Shown here piece by piece: positions 24,504-32,884 of a stretch of 64,000 nt of DNA. The notes under the pieces are model-generated. The model saw only the letters and a program-made list of their open reading frames with translations. It was not told the origin of the DNA and searched no databases. Position 1 is the stretch's first letter, and every line of letters starts with the position of its first letter. The position numbers and the translations under genes are program-made. Source of the stretch: CALFXN01 sp964451935 (GTDB taxonomy: Bacteria > Synergistota > Synergistia > Synergistales > Aminobacteriaceae); contig CAYVKE010000001.1 of NCBI GenBank assembly GCA_964451935.1, forward strand, positions 1-64,000, in the 5' to 3' direction.

Positions 24504-25436
24504 ATGATTGTCACCGTCACTCTCAATCCTGCCGTCGACGAAGAATTTGTCGTTTCGGACTTTCGTCCGGGAGGCTGGTTCCGTTCCACGCAGGCTGACC
24601 GGACTCCCGGCGGAAAGGGAATCAATGTGTCGATCATGCTTCGTCAGCTGGGGTATGAATCCACGACGATGGGATATCTGGCCGGATTCAACGGTTCGTA
24701 TATTCTTGATTCCCTGAGAAGGAAACGGATTACAACCAGCTTTATCCATGTTCGCGGCGAAACCAGAACCAACGTCTACATCATTGACGGGAACGGAAAT
24801 GTCGGGACAGGTTTGTCGGAACCGGGACCCGACGTTCCCGAGGCCGCGCAGGAACGTTTTATGCGAATGTACGAACGAATGCTCCAGAGAGCGAGATTGA
24901 TCGTTATCGGCGGTTCTCTGCCTCCGGGAACGAAGACGAGCGTATATGCGGACCTGATCCGAAAAGCACGGGCGCTCGGAATTCCCACGATTATCGACTC
25001 GGCGGGGGAGCCATTGCTCGAAGCCCTTGACGCCGGACCGACCATCGCGAAAATCGACCACAGGTTCATGTCCCGAATGCTGGGCGTTCCGTTGAACTCC
25101 CTCGATAACATTATCGATGTGCTGTCCACGTTGCACAAGAAAGGGATACAATGGGCCGTGGCTTCGTACCATGTTTTCGGGAACGTTTTCTTCTGCCCTG
25201 ACGGCGCTTTTCTTTCGATGGCGGACCGTCGGACTTCGGTTTCTTTGTTCGCCTCCGGCGACGCATTGATTGCGGGACTCATCGCCGCGAGGGAGGAAAA
25301 AATGTCATCTCTTGACAGCATTCGTTTTGCGATGGCCTGCGCATGGGAGACGACGACGCATTTCGAGAAGGGGATTTCCAGCCGAAACGCGGTCGAAGAT
25401 ATCTTTCGGAAAGTGGAAATCGAGAAACTGTCGTGA
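24504..25436 (+). CDS. 1-phosphofructokinase-family kinase (PfkB/LacC type)
   Basis: 310-residue PfkB sugar kinase. VTLNPAVDEEF at the start and GGKGINVSIMLRQLG are signatures of the FruK/LacC subfamily, which phosphorylates fructose-1-phosphate or tagatose-6-phosphate. The usual catalytic GAGD is replaced by FASGDALIAG, keeping the catalytic Asp but substituting a Ser. No PTS or deoR-type regulator is nearby, so the substrate is uncertain. GGAGGG precedes ATG 24504. Confidence 0.85.
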   Translation: MIVTVTLNPAVDEEFVVSDFRPGGWFRSTQADRTPGGKGINVSIMLRQLGYESTTMGYLAGFNGSYILDSLRRKRITTSFIHVRGETRTNVYIIDGNGNVGTGLSEPGPDVPEAAQERFMRMYERMLQRARLIVIGGSLPPGTKTSVYADLIRKARALGIPTIIDSAGEPLLEALDAGPTIAKIDHRFMSRMLGVPLNSLDNIIDVLSTLHKKGIQWAVASYHVFGNVFFCPDGAFLSMADRRTSVSLFASGDALIAGLIAAREEKMSSLDSIRFAMACAWETTTHFEKGISSRNAVEDIFRKVEIEKLS

Positions 25437-25448
25437 GTTCCCGCCCGG

Positions 25449-25477
25449 TTTAATATCGAGTCGACGGCGGCCGATAC
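25449..25477 (+). promoter_or_regulatory. Sigma-28 (FliA/SigD)-like promoter of fliS-flgN
   Basis: TAAT (25451-25454), exactly 15 nt, then GCCGATAC (25470-25477) closely match the flagellar consensus TAAA-N15-GCCGATAA. The predicted start is about 20 nt before FliS, and the downstream genes are flagellar, which supports the call. Confidence 0.75.
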
Positions 25478-25505
25478 TTTGACTGAAAGGGGTGTGAGCG
25501 GTCGC

Positions 25506-25970
25506 ATGGACGAAAAACAAGTGAAAAACGCCCAGTTTACCTATCAGAGCAACCAGATAGCAACGGCCTCCAAAGAACAGCTTCTACTCATAACATACGA
25601 TATCGGCATCCGTTCATGCCGACTGGCGGAAGCGGCCATCGTTCAACAGAATATAGAGGAAACGAACAGGCATGTCCAAAAGGCGCAGGATGTCATACGG
25701 GAACTGATGTTCTCCCTGAACGTCGAAGTCGGCGGAGAAGTGGCGGAAAATTTGATGCGTCTTTATGATTTCCTATACTACGAGCTGGTCGACGGGAATG
25801 TCCGTAAGGATCCGGAGAAGGTTCGCGTCGTACGTTCCATGCTGGAGGAGCTGCGCACGACGTGGGAACAGGCGATTGAGAAACTTTCCGGTGAGCAGAC
25901 TCCGCCCCCGCAGAAGGATGTCTCGGAAAGGCCGACTGTTGCGGCCGGGGGGTTTACGATTGCCGGCTGA
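25506..25970 (+). CDS. fliS: Flagellar export chaperone FliS
   Basis: Cytoplasmic chaperone that binds flagellin and prevents premature polymerisation before export. The 154 residues show the FliS pattern: an N-terminal polar stretch with YQSNQIATASKEQLLLITYDIGIRSCRLAE, then three amphipathic helices (FSLNVEVGGEVAENLMRLYDFLYYELV) and a disordered proline-rich tail. The ATG at 25506 is 12 nt after AAAGGGGTG. It is preceded by a sigma-28-like promoter and overlaps the flgN-like gene by 11 nt. Confidence 0.88.
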   Translation: MDEKQVKNAQFTYQSNQIATASKEQLLLITYDIGIRSCRLAEAAIVQQNIEETNRHVQKAQDVIRELMFSLNVEVGGEVAENLMRLYDFLYYELVDGNVRKDPEKVRVVRSMLEELRTTWEQAIEKLSGEQTPPPQKDVSERPTVAAGGFTIAG

Positions 25971-26427
25971 CGTCAAATGTTTCATATCCGGGCTTATCGA
26001 AAAAGAAACGATGTTGTATCGATCCCTGGGGGAGTTCATAGCGCGTGAGGAATCCGCAGTCGACAAGGGTAACATGGAAACGCTGCTTCTCGTCCTGCAG
26101 GAGAAGCAAAAGGTCATTGCGGCGCAGGAGAAGATGACGGACGAATGGGATGAACTCGCGCGAACTCTTTCGGTGGATTGCGGTCGTGAATCCGACGACT
26201 TCTGGAATGCGGTCCGCTCGAATGTCGGACGTCCGGAATACGACGAAATCAGGCGTTCCCTTGAGGCGATGAGATCGCTTGCAGCCGGTTTGCTTCAGAA
26301 GGAAAAGGATGTTCAGAACAAGCTTGAGACCGTTGTGACCGATCTGAGACAACAAATGATCACGATGCAGCATGCCCGAAAGGCGGTGCAGGGATATTCC
26401 CGCTCTTCCGGAAGCATCAGGCCGTAG
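25960..26427 (+). CDS. flgN: FlgN-like flagellar chaperone
   Basis: 155-residue, largely helical protein. The N-terminal pattern (LIEKETMLYRSLGEFIAREESAVDKGNMETLLLVLQEKQKVI) matches FlgN, the export chaperone for hook-filament junction proteins FlgK and FlgL. The C-terminal half is coiled-coil-like. The TTG at 25960 is the only in-frame start before the motif, with GGGGGG 8 nt upstream, and overlaps fliS. Family similarity is weak and based on pattern and context, so confidence is moderate. Confidence 0.72.
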   Translation: MPADVKCFISGLIEKETMLYRSLGEFIAREESAVDKGNMETLLLVLQEKQKVIAAQEKMTDEWDELARTLSVDCGRESDDFWNAVRSNVGRPEYDEIRRSLEAMRSLAAGLLQKEKDVQNKLETVVTDLRQQMITMQHARKAVQGYSRSSGSIRP

Positions 26428-27574
26428 CCGCCGCGGACTTTCCCTTTTCGTCTGCGTTTTTCTGCTTTGTCTCGCATCGGTTTCTCCTGCCGCTGAACCG
26501 GATCCGGCGAAAGAAGTCCAGCTTGGCGCCAAAGTGGCGCGACAAGTGGAAGAACGATGGGAGCGTATCGCAGACCCTTCCGTTTCCGCACGGTTGGATA
26601 TGATCTGCTCCAGGCTCGCCCCGTATATGAAACGCGACCTTCCATACGAAGTTCGCTGTGTCCGCGAAAAAAGCCCGAATGCATTCAGTCTTCCCGGAGG
26701 CATCATATACATGACCTCTGGAATGATGGAATTTCTTCACAGCGACGCCGAAATCGCCTCCGTAATCGCGCACGAGCTTGTTCACTCCGACCGCAGACAC
26801 GCAATGATACAGGCGGCGCGTTCACAGCGGCTCTCCATTCTGACTCTCGGCGCCATAGTTCTTTCCGGAGGAAGCGCTGCGCCGATCATTCTTGCCAACC
26901 TTCTGCAGACCGCAATCACGAATTCCTACAGTATCGACTTGGAACGGGAAGCGGATCTTGTCGGGTTGAATGCCCTCGTTTCGGCGGGATACCCGCCGGC
27001 GGCCATGCTGACGGTTATGGAAGGGCTTGCTGAAGAGCAGCTCAAACACCCGTATGTCGATCTGGGCGTCATGATGGATCACCCCGAGGTGAAAGAGCGG
27101 ATCGCGTATCTCACGAAAATCATCCGCGAGAAGGGGCTTCCGCTTGAAAGAAAGAGAGCTTTGAACTTTCTGATTGTATCGGTGCGAAGTGAGAACGGGA
27201 TGAGATCACTTTCCGTCGATGGCGCCGAAATTGTGCGCGCACCCGACGGAGAGAAGGCGACAAAGGTTCTTTCGGATATGAAGACCGCCATGGACCGATG
27301 CTTTCAACTGGAACTTTCCCCTTCAGAGATTCAGGTCGTTGCGTTTTCGGATGCACGGCCCCGCCCGACAGTCTCCCTTCAACAGTCGAAGCGACGGAAT
27401 GATCCCGTCGACACGAAAACCCCTCCGCGCAGGGGACTACGCGTCGGCAATACTGTCGTTTTTGACGAGTCTCTTCCCGGAGCTGAACCGTCCCTTGAAG
27501 TGATGCGCGCGCGCCTGCTCGATGCGCTTCTCAGGGCGCAGACGAGACACCCCATAGCGCGCTATCTCAACTAG
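26372..27574 (+). CDS. Secreted M48-family zinc metalloprotease
   Basis: 400 residues. A basic N-region (RSRRG) and hydrophobic core FVCVFLLCLASVSPAA form a signal peptide with likely cleavage after about residue 41. The M48 core follows: HELVH (zinc ligands) and downstream EREADLVG (third ligand Glu). It has a signal peptide like BepA-type proteases but lacks recognisable TPRs; the C-terminal 150 residues are not recognised. The ATG at 26372 overlaps flgN by 56 nt with a poor ribosome site. A role in envelope protein quality control is an inference. Confidence 0.85.
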   Translation: MPERRCRDIPALPEASGRSRRGLSLFVCVFLLCLASVSPAAEPDPAKEVQLGAKVARQVEERWERIADPSVSARLDMICSRLAPYMKRDLPYEVRCVREKSPNAFSLPGGIIYMTSGMMEFLHSDAEIASVIAHELVHSDRRHAMIQAARSQRLSILTLGAIVLSGGSAAPIILANLLQTAITNSYSIDLEREADLVGLNALVSAGYPPAAMLTVMEGLAEEQLKHPYVDLGVMMDHPEVKERIAYLTKIIREKGLPLERKRALNFLIVSVRSENGMRSLSVDGAEIVRAPDGEKATKVLSDMKTAMDRCFQLELSPSEIQVVAFSDARPRPTVSLQQSKRRNDPVDTKTPPRRGLRVGNTVVFDESLPGAEPSLEVMRARLLDALLRAQTRHPIARYLN

Positions 27575-27598
27575 TCACGGCCCGCCCCGGTTTCAGCG

Positions 27599-27607
27599 TG
27601 TTAAAAT
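27599..27607 (+). promoter_or_regulatory. Extended -10 promoter of dnaX
   Basis: TGtTAAAAT lies about 40 nt before dnaX, in the 71-bp gap after the protease gene. No strong -35 is visible, consistent with extended -10 promoters. Confidence 0.5.
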
Positions 27608-27645
27608 AGACCCGACCGAACTGTCTCGCGTAGGGAGGGCCCGTT

Positions 27646-29430
27646 TTGGATACGTCCCTGTACCGTCGATATCGTCCGCAATCGTTCTCTCAGGTGCGTG
27701 GCCAGGAAACGGCGATGTTTGTTCTGTCCGGCGCATTGTCCCGTGATGCAATTTCCCATGCATATCTCTTCTCCGGCCCGCGGGGGTGCGGGAAGACGAC
27801 GCTTGCTCGTTTGCTTGCGAAGGCGCTCAACTGCGAACGGAGGGGCGACGGCATCGAACCCTGCGGCGCCTGTTCCAGCTGCGTCAGTATCACCGGAGGC
27901 AGCAATCTCGATGTCATCGAAATCGACGGCGCGTCCAACAACGGCGTTGACGAGGTGCGTGAACTGCGTTCCCACGTATCGCTTTCTCCGTTCGGATCGC
28001 GCTACAAGGTGTATATCATCGACGAAGTCCACATGCTCTCTCTCGCTGCGTTCAACGCGCTTCTGAAAACTCTTGAAGAGCCGCCTGAATGCGTCGTGTT
28101 CATTCTTGCCACCACGGAACCGCAGAAGGTTCCCGTTACAATCCGCTCCCGTTGCCATCACATACCGTTTCATCGGATTTCGGTTTCCGACATCGTCGCC
28201 CAGCTCAGGAGCATCTGCGAGGCTGAAGACGCGACCGCGGCCCCGGAAGCACTCTGGGAAATTGCGAGACTTTCGGACGGAGCCTTGCGCGACGCGCTTT
28301 CCATCCTTGAACAGGCGATGCTCCTTTCGGGAAAGGACGTCTCCCTTGACGCCGTCGAGCGGCTTATGGGCGGAGGAAGCCGTCGGGAGCTGGAACGGAT
28401 TGTCACGGAAATGGGCGAAAATCGCGGAAAGATTTTTACCTCCGTTGCGGAAATGTTTCGACGCGGCGCGTCACCGATGCACGTCTTCGAGACATTTTTC
28501 CTGATCTTCAGGGATATCTGGAGTTTTCATACATGGGGAACAGACGTCTTCGATTCGCTGGAATGTTCCGAAGAGGAACGATCCTGCATCGAAGCCGCGG
28601 CGGGCAGGATTTCGGCGAAACATGCAGGACGTCTGATGGAATACTGCGTCAAACTTATTTCGTCGGCGAAGAGCGGGCTGCGCGCCGATGTCATTGGAGG
28701 CCTCTTCTGCGCCCGAGTGGAGGAAATTTTCACTGAGGCGAAGGAAGCGCCTCGCGTTGAGGAAGCGGTTCTCCGTCCGAATGCGGGTATTTCGGCGAAG
28801 GCGCAGCCGCTTTTCGTGAAGCAGCCGTCAATACCGGCCTCTTCTCTGTCGATGCCTCCGAAATTCCACGCGTCGTGCGCGGAGGCGGAGCCGCGAACCG
28901 GGTGGCTCGAAGTTCTGGATGTCTTGCGCGATAACGAGTTCAGCCTCTACTGTTCGCTGCTGGCGGCTTCCGTCGACGAATCCGGCGGGGAGATCCGCAT
29001 CCGCATCCCCGAAGACCGGAGGGCTTCTTTTGGGATCTGCTCCGGGGAGAGAAATTTGTACGCTCTCGGCAATGTGCTCGGGAGCTTCGACCAATTCAAG
29101 GATCGCTCTTTTTCCGTATCGTGCGGAAAAGAATCCGTTGCTTCACGCGTATCGCTCATCGGGGAACGCGAGAACGGACAGCTTTCGGCTGAAACGGAAG
29201 CGCCCGCGGATCCTCCCAAAATGGACAATCCTTTTGCATCGTTCGCCCGGACGTCACCGGAAAAAAATGCCGACGGAACGGCGCAGACGGTCGATGCGAA
29301 GGCCGAGCAAGACGCCCCTGTTTTTGAAGGTCTTGTCTCCGAGGCCTTGCGTTGGGGCGGCGGCGAGGTCGTGCTTATCAACAGGACGGAACAGGACGAA
29401 ACCGAACAGGATGGATTAATAGAAGAATGA
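27646..29430 (+). CDS. dnaX: DNA polymerase III tau (gamma/tau) subunit
   Basis: Clamp-loader ATPase. The 594 residues include Walker A GPRGCGKTTLARLLAKALNC near 45, a zinc knuckle of four cysteines (C...CGACSSC), DEVHMLSLAAFNALLKTLEEPP with Walker B and sensor 1, and the domain III region to about residue 365. A variable tau-type tail follows. TTG 27646 has AGGGAGGG 6 nt upstream. It overlaps dnaE by 4 nt, placing the clamp loader and polymerase in one operon. Confidence 0.95.
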   Translation: MDTSLYRRYRPQSFSQVRGQETAMFVLSGALSRDAISHAYLFSGPRGCGKTTLARLLAKALNCERRGDGIEPCGACSSCVSITGGSNLDVIEIDGASNNGVDEVRELRSHVSLSPFGSRYKVYIIDEVHMLSLAAFNALLKTLEEPPECVVFILATTEPQKVPVTIRSRCHHIPFHRISVSDIVAQLRSICEAEDATAAPEALWEIARLSDGALRDALSILEQAMLLSGKDVSLDAVERLMGGGSRRELERIVTEMGENRGKIFTSVAEMFRRGASPMHVFETFFLIFRDIWSFHTWGTDVFDSLECSEEERSCIEAAAGRISAKHAGRLMEYCVKLISSAKSGLRADVIGGLFCARVEEIFTEAKEAPRVEEAVLRPNAGISAKAQPLFVKQPSIPASSLSMPPKFHASCAEAEPRTGWLEVLDVLRDNEFSLYCSLLAASVDESGGEIRIRIPEDRRASFGICSGERNLYALGNVLGSFDQFKDRSFSVSCGKESVASRVSLIGERENGQLSAETEAPADPPKMDNPFASFARTSPEKNADGTAQTVDAKAEQDAPVFEGLVSEALRWGGGEVVLINRTEQDETEQDGLIEE

Positions 29431-32400
29431 CGCGATCTTTTGTACACCTTCATACGCACACCGAATATAGCCTTCTCGACGGAGCCGTCCGCTGCGAAGA
29501 GGCGGCGCGGACGGCTGCGGCTATGGGAATGCCCGCCGTTGCGATGACGGATCATGGAGTCATGTACGGGGCCGTTGAATTCTATGAGTGTTGCATCAAG
29601 GCGGGCGTCAAGCCGATCCTCGGATGCGAGGTCTACGTCGAGCCGGACGGCCATCGTTCGCGGGAGAAGAAAGGGAAAAACCACCATTTGATCCTTTTGG
29701 CCGAAAATCAGGAAGGCTACAATAACCTGATCCGGCTTGTCTCCATCGCAAACACCGACGGCTTTTACTACAAGCCCAGGATCGACCACGAACTGTTGTC
29801 GCGTTACGGGAAAGGCCTGATCGCATCTTCGGCATGTCTCGCCGGCGAAATACCATCACTGATCCTCGATGGACGCGATGAAGACGCCTTCAATCGCGCC
29901 GCCTTTTATCGCGACCTTTTGGGAGATGGGAATTTCTTCCTTGAGGTCATGCATAACGGAATTCCGGAACAGGCGGTCGTAAACCGAAAAATCGTGGAGA
30001 TAGCCAGGAAGGGCCATTTCCCGCTCGTGGCCACTAACGACGTGCATTATCTGACGAGCGGGGATTACGACTGGCATGAAATTCTGCTCTGCGTGCAAAC
30101 CAAGAATACGATCGACGCGACGAACAGAATGACGTTTTCGACGAACGATTTCTATTTCCGATCTCCGGAGGAAATGGATGCTTTTTTCGGGAGCGAGATT
30201 CCTGAAGCGCTCGACAACACAGTTCTCATAGCGGAACGCTGTTCGGTGACCCTGCCGCTCGGAGCGCGCGAGTACAAGTTGCCGACATTGGCGCTGCCGG
30301 ACGGCGAAACGCTCGATACGAAACTTGAAAAGGACGCCAAACAAGGGTTGACGGCTCGTTTTGAAGGCAGGGAGATTCCTCCCGGCTATGCCGAGCGTCT
30401 TGCCTACGAACTGTCGGTCATACGGACGATGGGGTTCGCCGGGTATTTTCTGATCGTGTCGGGGATCATACAGGACGCGAAGGATCGCGGAATTCCCATC
30501 GGCCCGGGAAGAGGGTCGGCGGCAGGATCGCTTGTCGCGTACAGCCTCAGAATTACGGAACTCGACCCGATCCGGTACGATCTCCTCTTTGAGCGGTTTC
30601 TCAATCCGGAACGGATCAGCATGCCCGATATCGATACGGACGTTTCGGACAGGGGCCGCGACGAACTTTTGAAGTCCATCGTCCAGAAGTACGGCAAGGA
30701 CCACGTTTCCCAGATCATCACATTCGGCCGTATGAAAAGCAAGAATGCGATTCTCGATGTCGGCCGCGCATTGGGCATCCCGCTCGCGGATGTGCGGAAG
30801 GTCTCGAATTCCATTCCTCCGACTGCGGAAAGCATACAGGAGTCCGTTACGGCTTCGAAGGATCTTCAGGAACTGCGAAAATCCGATCCCCGGATTGCGC
30901 GTCTTCTGGACAGCGCATCGCATATTGAAGGACTCGCCCGCCATTGCTCGCAGCATGCCGCAGGCGTGGTGATCACCCCCGTCCCGTTGACGGATCTCGT
31001 TCCGATCCAGAGAATCCGGGAGAGCGAAGATCAGGTCGTCACGCAGTATTCCATGGAACCGGTCGAGAAACTTGGACTGGTCAAGATGGACTTTCTGGGG
31101 CTCAAGACGCTTTCCGTCCTTGAAGAAGCGCTCGAGAACATTCGCGGAAACGAGAAGACGTGTCCGGAGCTGGAGCATATCCCGCTCGACGATCAAAAGA
31201 CGTACGAGATGCTTCAGGACGGGGATACGCTCGGCGTGTTCCAGCTGGAATCCTCGGGCATGCGAAGGCTTCTCCGAAAGTTGCGTCCGGACTGTTTCGA
31301 GGATCTTGTCGCCGTGCTTGCGCTCTATCGTCCCGGGCCGCTCGGAAGCGGCATGGTGGATCAGTACGTGGAACGAAAACACGGACGGTCGCGGGTGGAG
31401 TATCTCCACCCGTGTCTCGAACCGGTTCTTCGCGAAACCTATGGAGTCGTTCTCTATCAAGAGCAGGTCATGCAGTGCGCGGCGACCATGGCCGGGTATT
31501 CTCTCGGTGAAGCCGATCTTCTGCGTCGCGCTATGGGAAAGAAAAAGGTCGAAGTCATGGAGCAGCAACGGGCGAAATTCGTTTCCGGCGCAGTGGAACG
31601 GGGCGTCGAAAAGAAGAAAGCCGAAGAAATATTTGATATCATCCAGGAATTCGCGGGCTACGGCTTCAACAAATCGCACAGCGCCGCGTATGCGCTGATC
31701 AGCTATCATACGGCGTTTCTCAAGGCGAATTTCCCGTCCGAATTCATGGCGGCCTATCTCTCGAGCCAAATAGCTTCGAAAAAGGAAGTCAAGGCGGAGT
31801 ACGTCCGCGAAGTTCGCGAATCGGGCATTCCCGTCCTGCCCCCGGACATCAACTCGTCGCTGTCCCGTTTCACGGCAGTCGGCGATATTGTCCGTTTCGG
31901 ACTCGGAGGCGTCGACAAGGTCGGCGCCGGGGCCGTGGAGTCGATTATCGAATCGCGCCGGAGCAAGGGGCCCTTCACCTCGTTGTGGGACTTTATTTCC
32001 AGGGTCGATCTTCGCGTCGTCAACAAAGCCGTAATAGAAAACCTTATCCGGGCGGGAGCGTTCGAATCGATCCACGCGAACAGGCGTTCATTGCTTGACG
32101 CGCTTCCCGAATTCATTTCGATGGCGCAAAAATGCGTCGAGGACGTGAACCAGTGTTCACTCTTCGGGGGGAACGCAGACGATTCGCCTCCGCCGGAGCC
32201 GGATCTCCCCGAGGCGGAAGAGTGTTCTCAGCGTGAGCGGCTCGAAATGGAAAAGGACGTTATGGGACTGTATATATCGGGACACCCCTTCGAGCACGTG
32301 GCGCCGAGGATCGCAAGATTCGCGACGTGCCGCATCGGCGAGGTGGGGCGATGGAGCGGACGGAAAACGATGCCGTGTGTCGGGGGCATCGTCATCGGCA

Positions 32401-32858
32401 TGAAGGAGCGCCTCACCAAAAGCGGGGACCCTATGGGGATACTTGAACTGGAAGATGACGCGAACAAGATCGAGGCCGTCTGTTTCCCGAAGATCTGGCC
32501 GGGCGTGAAGAGCGCGGTGCGCGAGGGCGATGTGTGCCTTGTGCGGGGCTCTCTCGACGAGCGGGGAAACGGGAGCATCATCGTGAAGGATATTTCTTCG
32601 CTCGACGAGAAAGAGCAGAACGCGACGCCGATGGCGAAGATTTCGATCGATGCGAACCAGCTTGCAACGGTTTCGATGAAACAGCTGTACCGGATTTTGC
32701 GAAGCCATCCCGGGAAATCTCCGGTCATGATGGAGTTCACGCGACCCGAAGAGACCGTGCGGCTGTTTCAGCAGGATATTTGCGTCAGTCCGGATTCGGA
32801 ACTGCGTCATTCTCTTGCTTCCTTGCTTTCTGAAGCCGCTTTTGAGATCCATGTCTGA
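29427..32858 (+). CDS. dnaE: DNA polymerase III alpha subunit
   Basis: Replicative polymerase. The 1143 residues begin with a PHP domain (HLHTHTEYSLLDG), followed by the C-family palm with GPGRGSAAGSLVAY and the catalytic acidic motif PDIDTD. Finger and helix-hairpin-helix regions (GYGFNKSHSAAYALISY) follow, then an OB-fold near 985-1070. ATG 29427 lies in the dnaX stop. The 24-nt gap to pyk suggests continued cotranscription. Confidence 0.96.
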   Translation: MTRSFVHLHTHTEYSLLDGAVRCEEAARTAAAMGMPAVAMTDHGVMYGAVEFYECCIKAGVKPILGCEVYVEPDGHRSREKKGKNHHLILLAENQEGYNNLIRLVSIANTDGFYYKPRIDHELLSRYGKGLIASSACLAGEIPSLILDGRDEDAFNRAAFYRDLLGDGNFFLEVMHNGIPEQAVVNRKIVEIARKGHFPLVATNDVHYLTSGDYDWHEILLCVQTKNTIDATNRMTFSTNDFYFRSPEEMDAFFGSEIPEALDNTVLIAERCSVTLPLGAREYKLPTLALPDGETLDTKLEKDAKQGLTARFEGREIPPGYAERLAYELSVIRTMGFAGYFLIVSGIIQDAKDRGIPIGPGRGSAAGSLVAYSLRITELDPIRYDLLFERFLNPERISMPDIDTDVSDRGRDELLKSIVQKYGKDHVSQIITFGRMKSKNAILDVGRALGIPLADVRKVSNSIPPTAESIQESVTASKDLQELRKSDPRIARLLDSASHIEGLARHCSQHAAGVVITPVPLTDLVPIQRIRESEDQVVTQYSMEPVEKLGLVKMDFLGLKTLSVLEEALENIRGNEKTCPELEHIPLDDQKTYEMLQDGDTLGVFQLESSGMRRLLRKLRPDCFEDLVAVLALYRPGPLGSGMVDQYVERKHGRSRVEYLHPCLEPVLRETYGVVLYQEQVMQCAATMAGYSLGEADLLRRAMGKKKVEVMEQQRAKFVSGAVERGVEKKKAEEIFDIIQEFAGYGFNKSHSAAYALISYHTAFLKANFPSEFMAAYLSSQIASKKEVKAEYVREVRESGIPVLPPDINSSLSRFTAVGDIVRFGLGGVDKVGAGAVESIIESRRSKGPFTSLWDFISRVDLRVVNKAVIENLIRAGAFESIHANRRSLLDALPEFISMAQKCVEDVNQCSLFGGNADDSPPPEPDLPEAEECSQRERLEMEKDVMGLYISGHPFEHVAPRIARFATCRIGEVGRWSGRKTMPCVGGIVIGMKERLTKSGDPMGILELEDDANKIEAVCFPKIWPGVKSAVREGDVCLVRGSLDERGNGSIIVKDISSLDEKEQNATPMAKISIDANQLATVSMKQLYRILRSHPGKSPVMMEFTRPEETVRLFQQDICVSPDSELRHSLASLLSEAAFEIHV

Positions 32859-32884
32859 ACGGAAAGAAAGAGAGTTGAATCATC

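Noticed and set aside
23148..25172. 674-codon minus-strand ORF opposite trxB and the kinase gene
   Set aside because: Antisense shadow of GC-rich coding sequence; composition is Arg/His/Asp-rich and both sense genes are clearly real.
29261..29267. Seven-A run in dnaX as a possible programmed frameshift (gamma/tau)
   Set aside because: It lies about 55 codons from the end. A -1 shift gives a protein of nearly the same length and a +1 shift only trims about 35 residues, so it would not make a gamma-type product. No stem or Shine-Dalgarno stimulator was recognised.
29856..32075. 739-codon minus-strand ORF opposite dnaE
   Set aside because: Shadow of dnaE codon bias; no domain and no ribosome site.
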